The notes beneath the pieces were generated by a model. It saw only the letters and a list, made by a program, of their open reading frames with translations. It searched no databases and had not been told where the DNA came from. Shown here piece after piece: positions 24,807-33,723 of a DNA stretch of 64,000 nt. Each line of letters starts with the position of its first letter. Positions within the stretch are counted from its first letter, which is position 1. The stretch comes from DATARH01 sp036268425 (GTDB taxonomy: Bacteria; Pseudomonadota; Alphaproteobacteria; ATCC43930; CGMCC-115725). Location: NCBI GenBank assembly GCA_036268425.1, contig DATAUE010000028.1, positions 1-64,000 of the forward strand, in the 5' to 3' direction. A program made the translations under genes and the position numbers.

Positions 24807-25181
24807 ATGTTCAGCCACATCATGATCGGGAGCAATGACATTCCCCGGTCGAAGAAGTTCTACGACGCGCTGTTTACCGCCATGGGCGCTCAGCCCGCCA
24901 CCGAAGACGCTCGGGGCCGGCTGGCGTATTCGCACAATGGCGGACGCTTCATGGTGACGAAGCCCAACGACGGTAAGTCGACCAGCCCTCATAATGGCGG
25001 CACAATCGGCTTTCAGATGAAAGATGCGGCGCAGGCCGAAGCTTGGCACAAAGCCGGCGTTGCAAACGGCGGAATCTCAATCGAGGATCCACCGGGCGTT
25101 CGTCCTAATGGCGCATATCTCGCCTATCTTCGCGACCCCGACGGCAACAAACTGGTCGGTGTTGCTCGGCCGGCTAGCTGA
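24807..25181 (+). CDS. VOC-family (glyoxalase/bleomycin resistance-like) protein
   Basis: The ATG at 24807 follows an aggagg-type ribosome-binding site and gives a 124-residue single VOC domain: MFSHIMIGSNDIPRSKKFYDALF at the N-terminus, GGRFMVTKP, GGTIGFQMKDAAQAEAW, and YLAYLRDPDGNKLVGVA at the end. Paired beta-alpha-beta-beta-beta modules bind a divalent metal in family members with isomerase, dioxygenase or drug-binding roles. The last motif carries the usual metal-side DPDGN. It is divergently transcribed from the amidohydrolase gene, so a shared catabolic task is possible. The longer open frame upstream has no supporting start. Confidence 0.88.
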   Translation: MFSHIMIGSNDIPRSKKFYDALFTAMGAQPATEDARGRLAYSHNGGRFMVTKPNDGKSTSPHNGGTIGFQMKDAAQAEAWHKAGVANGGISIEDPPGVRPNGAYLAYLRDPDGNKLVGVARPAS

Positions 25182-25198
25182 TTTTCTGTAACTGCGTG

Positions 25199-25222
25199 GG
25201 ACCGCCCTTTTTAGGGCGGTCC
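25199..25222 (+). terminator. Possible terminator hairpin after the VOC gene
   Basis: ggaccgccc and gggcggtcc pair perfectly over 9 bp around a T-rich loop, 18 bases after the VOC stop. No T-run follows, so termination is likely but not certain. Confidence 0.5.
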
Positions 25223-25344
25223 TCGCACCTCAACCGGTCGTGACCACTGAAATAGACGCGCCGAAGAATTGCCGCGACGGGGTGTAGCGCGTGCAGGCCG
25301 AGTCGTGCGCTTTCCCGGGCTCATGACAGGAAGGCACGTTTTCA

Positions 25345-25797
25345 ATCGCCGCCGCGTCGTCCGGCTTAGAGCGGGCGACCGGGAGCGGCTGGAAGCCGTG
25401 ATCGGGGAACAGTTCGTAGAAGCATGGTATGGTGAGCGCAGATTGATCGTGCTGCCTGAGCGCCGAGGGGGTGGGCACAATTGAGATCCAGTGGCGGACC
25501 GCCAAAAGCAAGCCGACGATCTGACGCTGGCAGGCGCGGTTCGTGGCCGAAGGGATCGATGAGCTGCTGCACGATGCAACGCGCCCTGGCGGCAAGCCGC
25601 CGCTGACGGCCGAGGCAGTCGAACGGGTAATCGGGATGCAAGGGCATCGCCGATCTCCAGGCTGCCATCAACCGATACATTGTCGAGACCAACGACAACC
25701 CAAAGCCCTTCACCTGGACCGCCACCCTTATGCCGTCATCGAAAAGGTCCGGCGGGGGAAACAGGTGTTAGAGTCGATCCACCAGCTAATCTCGTGA
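25345..25797 (+). pseudogene. Decayed IS630-family transposase
   Basis: Pieces of an IS630 transposase lie in different plus-strand frames. VVRLRAGDRERLEAVI is the N-terminus. EIQWRTAKSKPTI and RWQARFVAEGIDELLHDATRPGGKPPLTAEAVERVI come from the HTH region. DLQAAINRYIVETNDNPKPFTWTA and VIEKVRRGKQVLESIHQLIS form the C-terminus. The middle, containing the DDE catalytic core, is deleted, and stops and frameshifts separate the pieces. No terminal inverted repeats can be assigned. It is a dead insertion-sequence remnant between the VOC gene and dgt. Confidence 0.78.
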
Positions 25798-25933
25798 CTC
25801 GCTGGATTGATGGCGCTGAAGGCATTAAATTAAATTGTCGTCCCGGCACAGGTCGGGATCCACTGATCAGCCCCCAATCGGTGGAAAATGGGTTCCGGCG
25901 TTGGCCGGGGCCACGCATTGAGGCAGGTCGGGA

Positions 25934-27109
25934 ATGGTTTGGGCGGTTGAACGCGCGCCCTACGCGTCACATCCGGAGCAAAGTCGCGGCCGGCTCCACA
26001 AGGAGCCGGAGAGCGACATGCGTTCGCCGTTTCAACGCGACCGCGACCGCATCATCCATTCGACGGCCTTCCGCCGCCTCAAGCACAAGACGCAGGTTTT
26101 TGTTTACCACGAGGGCGACCATTACCGCACCCGGCTGACCCACAGCCTCGAAGTGGCCCAGATTGCGCGCACGGTCGCCCGCACGCTCGGTCTCGACGAA
26201 GACCTCGCGGAAGCGGTCGGGCTGGCACACGATCTTGGGCACACGCCGTTTGGCCATGCCGGCGAGGAAGCGCTGAATGTGGAGATGGAACCGTTCGGCG
26301 GCTTTTCGCACAACGACCAGACCCTGCGCATCCTGACCAGGCTCGAGCGGCGCTACGCCGAGTTTGACGGGCTCAACCTGAGCTGGGAAGCGCTCGAAGG
26401 AACCGCCAAGCATAATGGGCCGCTGCTCGGCCCCGGCGCTGCGCATCCCGTGCCGCCGTGGATCGCCGAATACGACCGGCAGCATCCGCTGGCGCTCGAC
26501 ACTCATCCCGGCCCGGAGGCGCAGGTGGCAGCGCTGGCCGACGACATCGCCTATAACAACCACGACATCGATGACGGGCTGCGCGCCGGGTTGTTTACAG
26601 TCGCCGATCTGGCGGATGTGCCGCTGGTGGGGCCAATGTTCGACGAGGTGGCGCGGCGTTATCCCGGCCTCGACGAATCGCGGCTGATCCACGAGTCGAT
26701 TCGCCGGGTGATTGATCGCATGGTTCGCGATCTGGTGGCCGAGACCGGGCGCCGGCTCGCTGAAAGCGGCGTCGCAAGTGTTGACGAGGTGCGCCGGCTG
26801 GGACGCCCGATGGCCGCATTTTCGGATGAAATGCGTCAGCACGACCGCGCGCTGAAGGGCTTTCTGTTCGAGCGGATGTACCGGCACTACCGGGTTAACC
26901 GTATGAGTTCAAAAGCCCGCCGGGTTGTGCGCGACCTGTTTCAGCTGTTTCTCGGTGAACCCGAATGCCTGCCCGGTGAATGGCGCCCGTCGCCGCGCGG
27001 CACGCCACTCGAGACAGCCCGCATCGTCGCCGATTATCTCGCTGGAATGACAGACCGATTCGCGCTCGACGAGCATCGCCGGTTGTTCGATACCTATGCC
27101 TCAGTATGA
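25934..27109 (+). CDS. dgt: Deoxyguanosinetriphosphate triphosphohydrolase-like protein (dGTPase)
   Basis: The 391-residue HD-domain enzyme has the family's RAPYA...SRGRL opening, RSPFQRDRDRIIHSTAFRRLKHKTQVF, and the metal-binding H...HD...D set: RLTHSLEVAQ, LAHDLGHTPFGHAGE and DDIAYNNHDIDDGL. It hydrolyses dGTP to deoxyguanosine and tripolyphosphate; the shorter alphaproteobacterial form often has broader dNTP specificity and affects dNTP pools. Conservation upstream of RSPFQ supports the ATG at 25934. It starts the conserved block dgt-argS-SPOR-nagZ, 105 bp before argS. Confidence 0.95.
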   Translation: MVWAVERAPYASHPEQSRGRLHKEPESDMRSPFQRDRDRIIHSTAFRRLKHKTQVFVYHEGDHYRTRLTHSLEVAQIARTVARTLGLDEDLAEAVGLAHDLGHTPFGHAGEEALNVEMEPFGGFSHNDQTLRILTRLERRYAEFDGLNLSWEALEGTAKHNGPLLGPGAAHPVPPWIAEYDRQHPLALDTHPGPEAQVAALADDIAYNNHDIDDGLRAGLFTVADLADVPLVGPMFDEVARRYPGLDESRLIHESIRRVIDRMVRDLVAETGRRLAESGVASVDEVRRLGRPMAAFSDEMRQHDRALKGFLFERMYRHYRVNRMSSKARRVVRDLFQLFLGEPECLPGEWRPSPRGTPLETARIVADYLAGMTDRFALDEHRRLFDTYASV

Positions 27110-27214
27110 CCAGAATCCAATGATCCCTGAACGCCCCTATCTCGCTTTTCAGAACGCGCCCGGCCGCGCTCGAACCGGTCATCCGGATTGGATGCACGCC
27201 CGCGAGGCGCGGGC

Positions 27215-28993
27215 ATGAGCAATATTTTTGGTGATTTCCGCCGGCTGGTGCTTGCGGCGCTCGGTGATCTGGTGGCGCAGGGTACGCTGCCGTCCGGCCT
27301 CGATTTCGGCCGCGTCGCGGTCGAGCCACCGCGGGACGCGGCACATGGCGACCTTGCAACGAATGCCGCGATGGTGCTGGCCGGCGCCCTTAAGCAAAAC
27401 CCGATGGTGTTGGCTGAGCAGATCGGCGGCGCGATGGCGGCGCAGGAACTTGCCAGCGCCGGTTACTGTGGTAGCGGATTTACGGTGGTGCCAGCCCGCC
27501 CGGGATTTCTGAACATCCGGCTCGATCCCGCGGTGTGGCACGCGCAGTTGCGCGCCGTTCTGCGGGCCGGGATCGGTTATGGCGATTCGACGCTCGGCGG
27601 CGGCGAGCGTGTCAATGTCGAGTTTGTTTCGGCCAACCCGACCGGGCCGATGCATGTCGGGCATGGCCGCGGCGCCGTGGTCGGCGACGCGCTGGCAGCG
27701 CTGCTGGCAAAAGCGGGTTTCGCGGTGCACCGCGAGTATTACATCAACGATGCCGGGGCGCAGGTCGATGTGCTGGCGCGCTCGACACACCTGCGCTATT
27801 GCGAGGCACGGGGCGAGACGGTCGGTGCGATCCCCGACGGCTTCTATCCCGGTGACTATCTCGTCGCGACCGGGCAGGCGCTGGCGGCGCGCGACGGCGA
27901 CCGCTGGCTTGGCCGGCCCGAGGCGGAATGGCTGGCGCCGGTGCGGGAGTTTGCTGTCGCCGAGATGCTGCACCTGATCCGCGCCGATCTGGCGGCGCTC
28001 GGCGTTTCGTTCGACACGTTCACGTCGGAGCGTGCGCTGGTTGCCAGCGGCGCGGTCGATGCCGGATTGCAGGCGCTCGAACAGCGCGGGCTGATCTATA
28101 CCGGTGTCCTCGAGCCGCCCAAGGGCAAGCTCCCCGATGATTGGGAGCCGCGGCCGCAAACCCTGTTCCGCGCCACCCAATTCGGCGACGAGGTCGATCG
28201 GCCGCTGAAAAAGTCGGATGGCTCGTGGACCTATTTCGCCGCCGATATCGCCTATCATCAAGACAAGGTCGTGCGCGGCTTCAGCAATCTGATCGATGTG
28301 TGGGGCGCCGATCACGGCGGCTACGTCAAGCGCATGCAGGCAGCGGTCAAAGCGCTGAGCGACGGCAAGGCGGCGGTCGACGTCAAGCTGACGCAACTGG
28401 TCAGCCTATTCGACAAAGGCGAGCCGGTGCGCATGTCGAAACGTGCCGGCACCTTTGTGACGTTGCGCGAGGTGGTCGACGTAGTCGGCAAGGATGTCTT
28501 CCGCTTTATCATGCTGACGCGGAAGAACGACCAGACCCTCGATTTCGATTTCGCCAAAGTTACCGAACAGTCGAAAGACAATCCGGTTTTCTATGTGCAG
28601 TACGCCCATGCGCGCGCCGCCTCGGTGATGCGGCACGCGGCCGAGCAGTTTCCGGCCGAGCGCCTGACCGATATGGCGCTGGCCGCGGTGCCGTTCGATC
28701 GGCTCGACGACCCGCTCGAACTGGCGCTGACCCGGTTGCTGGCAAGCTGGCCGCGCATCGTGGAAAGCGCCGCCGAGGCCCATGAACCGCACCGCATCGC
28801 GTTCTATTTGCAGGATGTGGCGGCGCAATTCCACCTGCTGTGGACCAAGGGGCGCGACGAGGCGACGCTGCGCTTCCTGATCGCGGACGACCCGGAGGTG
28901 ACGCTGGCGCGGCTCGCGCTGGTGCGCGCGGTGGCGGTGGTCGTCGCCTCGGGGTTGGCGGTGTTCGGGGTGGAACCGGCGGAGGAGATGTGA
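27215..28993 (+). CDS. argS: Arginine--tRNA ligase
   Basis: The 592-residue class I synthetase attaches arginine to tRNA-Arg using ATP. It has the N-terminal additional domain, the signature SANPTGPMHVGHGRGAVVGD (HIGH equivalent HVGH), INDAGAQVD, WGADHGGYV, and a KMSK-like VRMSKRAGTFVTL. The DALR anticodon-binding domain closes the protein (YVQYAHARAASVMR and beyond). Length is normal for bacterial ArgRS. The start at ATG 27215 drops nine residues from the longest frame and matches the family N-terminus. The SPOR gene begins 3 bp after its stop. Confidence 0.97.
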   Translation: MSNIFGDFRRLVLAALGDLVAQGTLPSGLDFGRVAVEPPRDAAHGDLATNAAMVLAGALKQNPMVLAEQIGGAMAAQELASAGYCGSGFTVVPARPGFLNIRLDPAVWHAQLRAVLRAGIGYGDSTLGGGERVNVEFVSANPTGPMHVGHGRGAVVGDALAALLAKAGFAVHREYYINDAGAQVDVLARSTHLRYCEARGETVGAIPDGFYPGDYLVATGQALAARDGDRWLGRPEAEWLAPVREFAVAEMLHLIRADLAALGVSFDTFTSERALVASGAVDAGLQALEQRGLIYTGVLEPPKGKLPDDWEPRPQTLFRATQFGDEVDRPLKKSDGSWTYFAADIAYHQDKVVRGFSNLIDVWGADHGGYVKRMQAAVKALSDGKAAVDVKLTQLVSLFDKGEPVRMSKRAGTFVTLREVVDVVGKDVFRFIMLTRKNDQTLDFDFAKVTEQSKDNPVFYVQYAHARAASVMRHAAEQFPAERLTDMALAAVPFDRLDDPLELALTRLLASWPRIVESAAEAHEPHRIAFYLQDVAAQFHLLWTKGRDEATLRFLIADDPEVTLARLALVRAVAVVVASGLAVFGVEPAEEM

Positions 28994-28995
28994 TC

Positions 28996-29832
28996 ATGCG
29001 GCAGTCGCTCCACGAATACGACGACCGCAGCGAGGATTACGGGTTGGTCGGTGAAGAACGTGCCGGCGACGCCATGCTGCCGCGGCGCGATCGGCGATTG
29101 CCGGCGGTGCTGGTCAGCGTCGCGGCGATGGTGCTGTTTGCCGGCGGATTGTGGTTTGCCTATGTCGAGGGCACCAGGCACGCGACAACAGGGAATACGG
29201 CGGCGGCGCAGAGCGATGGCGTGCCGCTGCTGCGGGCCGATACGCGGCCGAGCAAGGTCAAGCCCGATCAGCCCGGCGGCATGGCGGTGCCAGACCAGAA
29301 TGTCTCGCTGTACGGCGACAAGCCGGGCGGCTCGCCAGTCGAGAAATTGCTGCCGGCACCGGAGCAGCCGATGCCACGCCCGGCGCCGAGCACCGCGCCG
29401 GCCGCCGTCGCGCCGCCCAACGCCGGGGCGCCGGCCGGCGGCGCAACCGGAGCACCGGCGATAGTTCCGACAGCCGTGCCCACCGGACCGGTTACCGCAA
29501 AGCCTTTGGCCAAGCCGGCCGCAAAGGCGCCGGTCGAGACCAGGCAGGCATCGGGCGACGTGGCACCGTCCCGTCCGACGCGCAACAGCGCGGTGCAGGT
29601 ACGGCTCGGTTCGCTCAAAAGCCCGGAAGCGGCGCGTGAGGAATGGGCCAAGCTGAAACGGAATAATTCCGACCTGCTCGGAAAAATGACCGCCAACGCC
29701 GTGCGCGTCGATCTCGGTGACAAGGGCATTTACTATCGCATTGAGGCCGGACCATTTCACGACAAGGCTGCCGCCGAGCGGCTGTGCAGCGACATGAAGG
29801 CTCGCAAGCTCGGGTGCATCCTTGCCCGATGA
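28996..29832 (+). CDS. SPOR-domain membrane protein
   Basis: The 278-residue protein has a cytosolic N-terminus of about 35 residues and one transmembrane helix (LPAVLVSVAAMVLFAGGLWFAYV). A long proline/alanine-rich periplasmic linker follows, then a C-terminal SPOR domain (VQVRLGSLKSPEAAREEWAKL...YYRIEAGPFHDKAAAERLCSDMK). SPOR domains bind glycan strands lacking stem peptides at the division septum, so a role in division or wall turnover is expected. GGAGGAG precedes the ATG at 28996. The next gene, nagZ, overlaps its end by 11 bp, matching the wall-recycling theme. Confidence 0.92.
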   Translation: MRQSLHEYDDRSEDYGLVGEERAGDAMLPRRDRRLPAVLVSVAAMVLFAGGLWFAYVEGTRHATTGNTAAAQSDGVPLLRADTRPSKVKPDQPGGMAVPDQNVSLYGDKPGGSPVEKLLPAPEQPMPRPAPSTAPAAVAPPNAGAPAGGATGAPAIVPTAVPTGPVTAKPLAKPAAKAPVETRQASGDVAPSRPTRNSAVQVRLGSLKSPEAAREEWAKLKRNNSDLLGKMTANAVRVDLGDKGIYYRIEAGPFHDKAAAERLCSDMKARKLGCILAR

Positions 29833-30868
29833 GCGCGGCGGCATCGGCGATAAGCGACCGCGCGCCGTTATCCTCGGCTGTGCCGGCGAGCGGCTGACCC
29901 CAGGGGAAAGCCGCTTTTTCGCATCCGCCGATCCGCTCGGCTTTATCCTGTTCCGGCGTAATTGCCGATCGCGGGCGCAGGTCCGTGAGCTTGTGGCCGC
30001 GTTGCGCGGCTGTGTCGGCCGGCCGGACGCGCCGGTGCTGATCGACCAGGAAGGCGGCAGGGTGGCACGGTTGCAGCCGCCGGAATGGCGGACCTATCCG
30101 GCGGCGGCGCAGATGGCGGCGCTGCCCGATCCCTTTGGTCTTGAAGCGGTCCGCCTTGCGGCGCGAATGATTGCCGATGATCTTTCCAGTCTCGGCATCA
30201 CGATCGATTGTGCGCCGGTGCTCGATGTCCCGACTCGCGACGCCGACGCGATCATCGGCGACCGCGCCTACAGCGATGAGCCGCAACGCGTCGCGCGCTT
30301 TGGGCGGGCGTTTTGCGATGGGCTGCTGGCGGGCGGCGTGTTGCCGGTCATCAAGCACATTCCCGGTCACGGCCGTGCCCGGGTCGACAGCCATCAGGCC
30401 TGTCCACGGGTCGAAGCCAGCCGCGCGATGATGACGTACAGCGATTTCGCGCCATTTCGCGTGCTGTCGTCGATGCCCTGGGCGATGACCGCGCATATCG
30501 TGTTTTCGGCGATCGACGATGTCCCGGCGACGCTGTCGGCGCCGGTGATCGAGACGCTCATTCGCGGCGATATCGGGTTTGGCGGCGTGCTGGTGTCGGA
30601 CGATATCGGTATGGGCGCGCTCGACGGCACGCTGGCGGAGCGGACACGGCTGGCGCTCACCGCCGGCTGCGATCTGGTGCTGCATTGTTCGGGCGTACTG
30701 GCGGAGATGATCGAGGTGGCGGAGGCGGCCGCGCTGATCTCGCCGGCGACGCAGGCGCGGATTGCGCGTGCGGAGGCATTGCGCCGCCGCCGTCGCGAAG
30801 GCATTGATCGCCGGGCCGCCGGGCTGCGTTTTGCGGAATTGATGGCCGGCACCGCCAAGGTACCCTGA
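29822..30868 (+). CDS. nagZ: Beta-N-acetylhexosaminidase (glycoside hydrolase family 3)
   Basis: NagZ removes GlcNAc from anhydro-muropeptides in cytosolic peptidoglycan recycling. The 348-residue protein shows ILFRRNC, the substrate loop IDQEGGRVARL, CAPVLDV, the acid/base loop KHIPGHGRARVDSH (the family Asp-His dyad) and the nucleophile VLVSDDIGMGAL. No signal peptide is present, as expected. The only usable start is a TTG that overlaps the SPOR gene; the alternative is re-initiation there. It ends overlapping the M50 gene start, so the genes form an operon. Confidence 0.94.
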   Translation: MPDERGGIGDKRPRAVILGCAGERLTPGESRFFASADPLGFILFRRNCRSRAQVRELVAALRGCVGRPDAPVLIDQEGGRVARLQPPEWRTYPAAAQMAALPDPFGLEAVRLAARMIADDLSSLGITIDCAPVLDVPTRDADAIIGDRAYSDEPQRVARFGRAFCDGLLAGGVLPVIKHIPGHGRARVDSHQACPRVEASRAMMTYSDFAPFRVLSSMPWAMTAHIVFSAIDDVPATLSAPVIETLIRGDIGFGGVLVSDDIGMGALDGTLAERTRLALTAGCDLVLHCSGVLAEMIEVAEAAALISPATQARIARAEALRRRRREGIDRRAAGLRFAELMAGTAKVP

Positions 30869-31569
30869 TGAACATGTCGCCAAGCTGGATCGCGACGCTC
30901 TACGCCGCGAGCACCTGGGTATTGCCAGTTGTCATCGCGGTGACCTTTCACGAAGCGGCACACGGGTTTGTCGCGCATCGTTTTGGCGACGACACGGCGT
31001 GGTTGGCCGGCCGCGTCACCTTTAACCCGCTAAAGCATGTCGACCGTTTCGGAACGATCGTCTTGCCGGCGATGCTGATCCTGTTGCGCTCGCCGTTTCT
31101 GTTCGGGTACGCGAAGCCGGTGCCGGTCAATTTCGCCGGGCTGCGCAACCCGCGGCGCGACATGGTGTGGGTTGCGCTCGCCGGTCCGGGGATGAACGTG
31201 CTGCTGGCGATCGTCTCGTCGCTGTTGTTTTACGGCGTTGACGCGTTGCCGCCCGGTCCGGCGCCGTGGGTAGCGCAGAACCTCGTGCATTCGTTGCAGA
31301 TCAACGCGGTGCTGTGCGTCTTTAACATGCTGCCGTTGCCGCCGCTCGATGGGGGCCGCGTCGCGGTCGGCATCCTGCCGCGACCCTTGGCGCTGCCGCT
31401 GGCGCGGATCGAACCTTACGGCATGATGATACTGATCGGGCTGTTGTTTCTGCTGCCGTTTATCGGCAGCCAGCTCGGGCTCAATCTGAACATCGTCGGG
31501 CGGATCATCGCGTGGCCGACGCAGGAACTGATCCGCTTTGTGCTATGGGTGACGGGGCAGGGGGCGTGA
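30868..31569 (+). CDS. Site-2 protease family (M50) membrane metalloprotease
   Basis: The 233-residue integral membrane protein has the zinc motif HEAAH at residues 28-32 in an early helix. The second catalytic motif, NMLPLPPLDGGRV, is near residue 150, with several hydrophobic helices between and after. This is the compact group-III-like S2P arrangement without a PDZ domain. Such proteases cut transmembrane segments of regulators or clear signal-peptide remnants; the substrate here is unknown. It overlaps the nagZ stop by one base and scpA overlaps its end, a common arrangement in alphaproteobacteria. Confidence 0.92.
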   Translation: MNMSPSWIATLYAASTWVLPVVIAVTFHEAAHGFVAHRFGDDTAWLAGRVTFNPLKHVDRFGTIVLPAMLILLRSPFLFGYAKPVPVNFAGLRNPRRDMVWVALAGPGMNVLLAIVSSLLFYGVDALPPGPAPWVAQNLVHSLQINAVLCVFNMLPLPPLDGGRVAVGILPRPLALPLARIEPYGMMILIGLLFLLPFIGSQLGLNLNIVGRIIAWPTQELIRFVLWVTGQGA

Positions 31570-32375
31570 GCCCGCCACCGGAACATCTGCGGCTGGTCTC
31601 GGATACGGGGCGAGCCGGTGGCGAGCCGGCTCTGGTGCTCGACCTCGACGGCTACGAAGGGCCGATCGACCTGTTGCTGGCGTTGGCGCGAGAGCAGAAG
31701 GTCGATCTGGCGAAATTGTCGATCCTGGCGCTGGCCGACCAGTACCTCGCCTTTATCACACGGCAGCGGCACCTGCGGCTTGAGATCGCGGCGGATTATC
31801 TGGTCATGGCGGCGTGGCTCGCCTACCTGAAATCGCGGCTGCTGCTGCCGGAACCGCCGGCAGAAGATAATGGCCCGAGCGCCGAGGAGCTTGCGGCGGC
31901 CTTGAGCCACCGCCTGCAATTATTGGCCGTGATGCAGCGCGCCGGCGAAGCGCTGATGGCCCGGCCGCAGCTTGGCCGCGACGTGTTCGGGCGTGGCAAG
32001 CCGGAAGGGCTGCCGCGCGTCGACCGACCGGTTTACGAGGTCAGCCTTTATGAATTGCTGTCGGCCTATGGCGAAGGCCATCGGCGGCGTCATGCCCAGG
32101 TGCTGACGATTGTGCAGCCCGCGCTGCATTCGCTCGACGAGGCGCTGCAACATCTCGCCCAATTCGTCGGCCAAATTCCGGAATGGCGTGAACTCGCGGC
32201 GTTTCTGCCGGAGGAATTGCGCGGTGGCGTGTTTCGCCGCTCGGCGTTGGCCTCGACCTTTGCCGCGACGCTGGAACTGGCACGGGCCGGGCATATCGAG
32301 TTGCGGCAGGACCGTGCCTTTGGGCCGATCTATCTGCGCAGCCCCGCCGCGCCGGGCCGCGGCGATGCCTCGTGA
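31545..32375 (+). CDS. scpA: Segregation and condensation protein A (kleisin)
   Basis: ScpA bridges the SMC heads in the condensin that compacts and separates chromosomes. The N-terminal kleisin motif LDLDGYEGPIDLLLALAREQKVDLAKLSILALADQYL is well conserved. The middle is variable, and the C-terminal winged helix (LPEELRGGVFRRSALASTFAATLELARAGHIELRQDRAFGPIYLR) is present. The start could be ATG 31545 or GTG 31566; both overlap or abut the M50 gene. It overlaps scpB by 4 bp, so the two are co-translated. Confidence 0.95.
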   Translation: MGDGAGGVSPPPEHLRLVSDTGRAGGEPALVLDLDGYEGPIDLLLALAREQKVDLAKLSILALADQYLAFITRQRHLRLEIAADYLVMAAWLAYLKSRLLLPEPPAEDNGPSAEELAAALSHRLQLLAVMQRAGEALMARPQLGRDVFGRGKPEGLPRVDRPVYEVSLYELLSAYGEGHRRRHAQVLTIVQPALHSLDEALQHLAQFVGQIPEWRELAAFLPEELRGGVFRRSALASTFAATLELARAGHIELRQDRAFGPIYLRSPAAPGRGDAS

Positions 32376-32989
32376 CCGAACGCGCGCATGGACTGCGCTT
32401 GCTCGAAGCGCTGTTGTTTGCGGCGCCCGAGCCGTTATCGGAAGACGATCTGGCGCGCCGGCTCGGCGAGGCAGCGGATGTCGCGGCGCTATTGCGCGAA
32501 TTGGCGGCCGATTATGCCGGACGCGGCGTCAATCTGGTGCGGCTGGCCGGTGGCTGGATTTTTCGCACCGCGCCCGATCTTGCGGGCGACCTCAAAACCG
32601 AGCGGGCCGTGACGCGCCGGCTGTCGCGCGCCGCGGTCGAGACGCTGGCGATCGTCGCCTATCATCAGCCGGTCACCCGCGCCGAAATAGAGGCAATCCG
32701 CGGCGTTGTGCTGGCGCGTGGCACGCTCGACCGGCTGCTGGAAGCCGGGTGGGTGCGGCCGATGGGCCGTCGCGACACCCCGGGACGGCCGCTCAACTGG
32801 ATCACGACGCCGGCCTTTCTCGGCCATTTCGGGCTCGACAGCCTGCGCGAATTGCCGGGCATCGATGAATTGCGCGCTGCCGGGTTGCTTGATATCGGCC
32901 CGGCGGTACTGGGCGAGACGCCGGAGGGACTGGCGGACGGGTCGCGGGACGACACGGTGGAAACTGATGAAGATGAAGAAGAGGCGTAA
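32372..32989 (+). CDS. scpB: Segregation and condensation protein B
   Basis: ScpB dimerises and binds ScpA in the SMC complex. The 205-residue protein has two winged-helix domains: LLEALLFAAPEPLSEDDLARRL at the start, and AVETLAIVAYHQPVTRAEIEAIRGV...LDRLLEAGWVRPMGRRDTPGRPLNW in the centre, then FLGHFGLDSLRELP and an acidic tail. It starts with GTG within the scpA stop (4-bp overlap). About 190 bases without a gene separate it from tatB, where tatA would normally lie. Confidence 0.94.
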   Translation: MTERAHGLRLLEALLFAAPEPLSEDDLARRLGEAADVAALLRELAADYAGRGVNLVRLAGGWIFRTAPDLAGDLKTERAVTRRLSRAAVETLAIVAYHQPVTRAEIEAIRGVVLARGTLDRLLEAGWVRPMGRRDTPGRPLNWITTPAFLGHFGLDSLRELPGIDELRAAGLLDIGPAVLGETPEGLADGSRDDTVETDEDEEEA

Positions 32990-33177
32990 GAGGCGCCATC
33001 GCGTTGCCGCATTGAACGTTTCCTGTGCAGCAACGCCGCGGAACGGCGGCTGCGATTGCCGCGGCGGTGCCTTTCTGAGAACATCGTGCGCCCAGCGGAG
33101 CCAGCCGATGCCGTTTTTCGATGACCGACGCGCCGATGCGAGCGGCGCCCGCGCAGACCCGGTGAACTGATCGCGCG

Positions 33178-33723
33178 ATGCTGTTCGATATTGGCTGGCC
33201 GGAATTGATGCTGATCGGAGCGATCGCGCTGGTCGTGATCGGCCCCAAGGATTTGCCGCGCGCGCTGCGCGTTGCCGGTTTCTGGGTGCGCAAGGCGCGC
33301 ACGCTGTCGCGCGAATTCCAAAGCAGCATCGACCAGATGATCCGCGAAGCCGAACTCGACGAGATGCGGCAGGAGCTGAAAAAGGCGACCGAGTTCGACC
33401 TGGAAAAGGAATTTCAGAAAACCGTCGATCCGGACGGCAGCCTCGCCGAAAGCATCAAGCCGCCCGAGATTCCCGATTTCTTTGATAACACCCCGGCCGC
33501 GGTGGGGGCGGTCGAAGCCGAACGGCATTCGATCCTGGCGCCGCCCGGTGAAACGGCGACAGCGGAAGAAGCAGGGAGTGGGGACGATCCGTCGCAGCTT
33601 GCGCTGCCATTGCCGGGGTTGTCCGAGCCTGAGGTTTCGCCCGTTGCGGCACCTGTGACGCCTCAGCCGGCACCTCCCGAGCTGGCGCCGACAACCCCAC
33701 GGCCAGGCCATGGCGGCGAGTGA
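33178..33723 (+). CDS. tatB: Sec-independent protein translocase TatB
   Basis: TatB forms the substrate-receptor complex with TatC for folded, twin-arginine-tagged proteins. The 181-residue protein has the short membrane helix MLFDIGWPELMLIGAIALVVIGP, the hinge PKDLPRALR and an amphipathic helix, then a charged coil and a proline-rich tail of about 70 residues. The FDIGWPEL start and the long tail distinguish it from TatA. It abuts tatC (overlapping stop/start). No tatA is seen just upstream. Confidence 0.94.
   Translation: MLFDIGWPELMLIGAIALVVIGPKDLPRALRVAGFWVRKARTLSREFQSSIDQMIREAELDEMRQELKKATEFDLEKEFQKTVDPDGSLAESIKPPEIPDFFDNTPAAVGAVEAERHSILAPPGETATAEEAGSGDDPSQLALPLPGLSEPEVSPVAAPVTPQPAPPELAPTTPRPGHGGE

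Larger units (their letters stand above)
25182..25933. other. Intergenic stretch occupied by insertion-sequence debris
   Basis: These 752 bases hold the possible VOC terminator, the IS630 remnant and, from about 25838, a degraded relative of the palindromic repeat seen at 34577-34663 (gtcgtcccggcacaggtcgg on the left, gttccggcgttggccgggg on the right). No intact gene is present. Confidence 0.6.
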
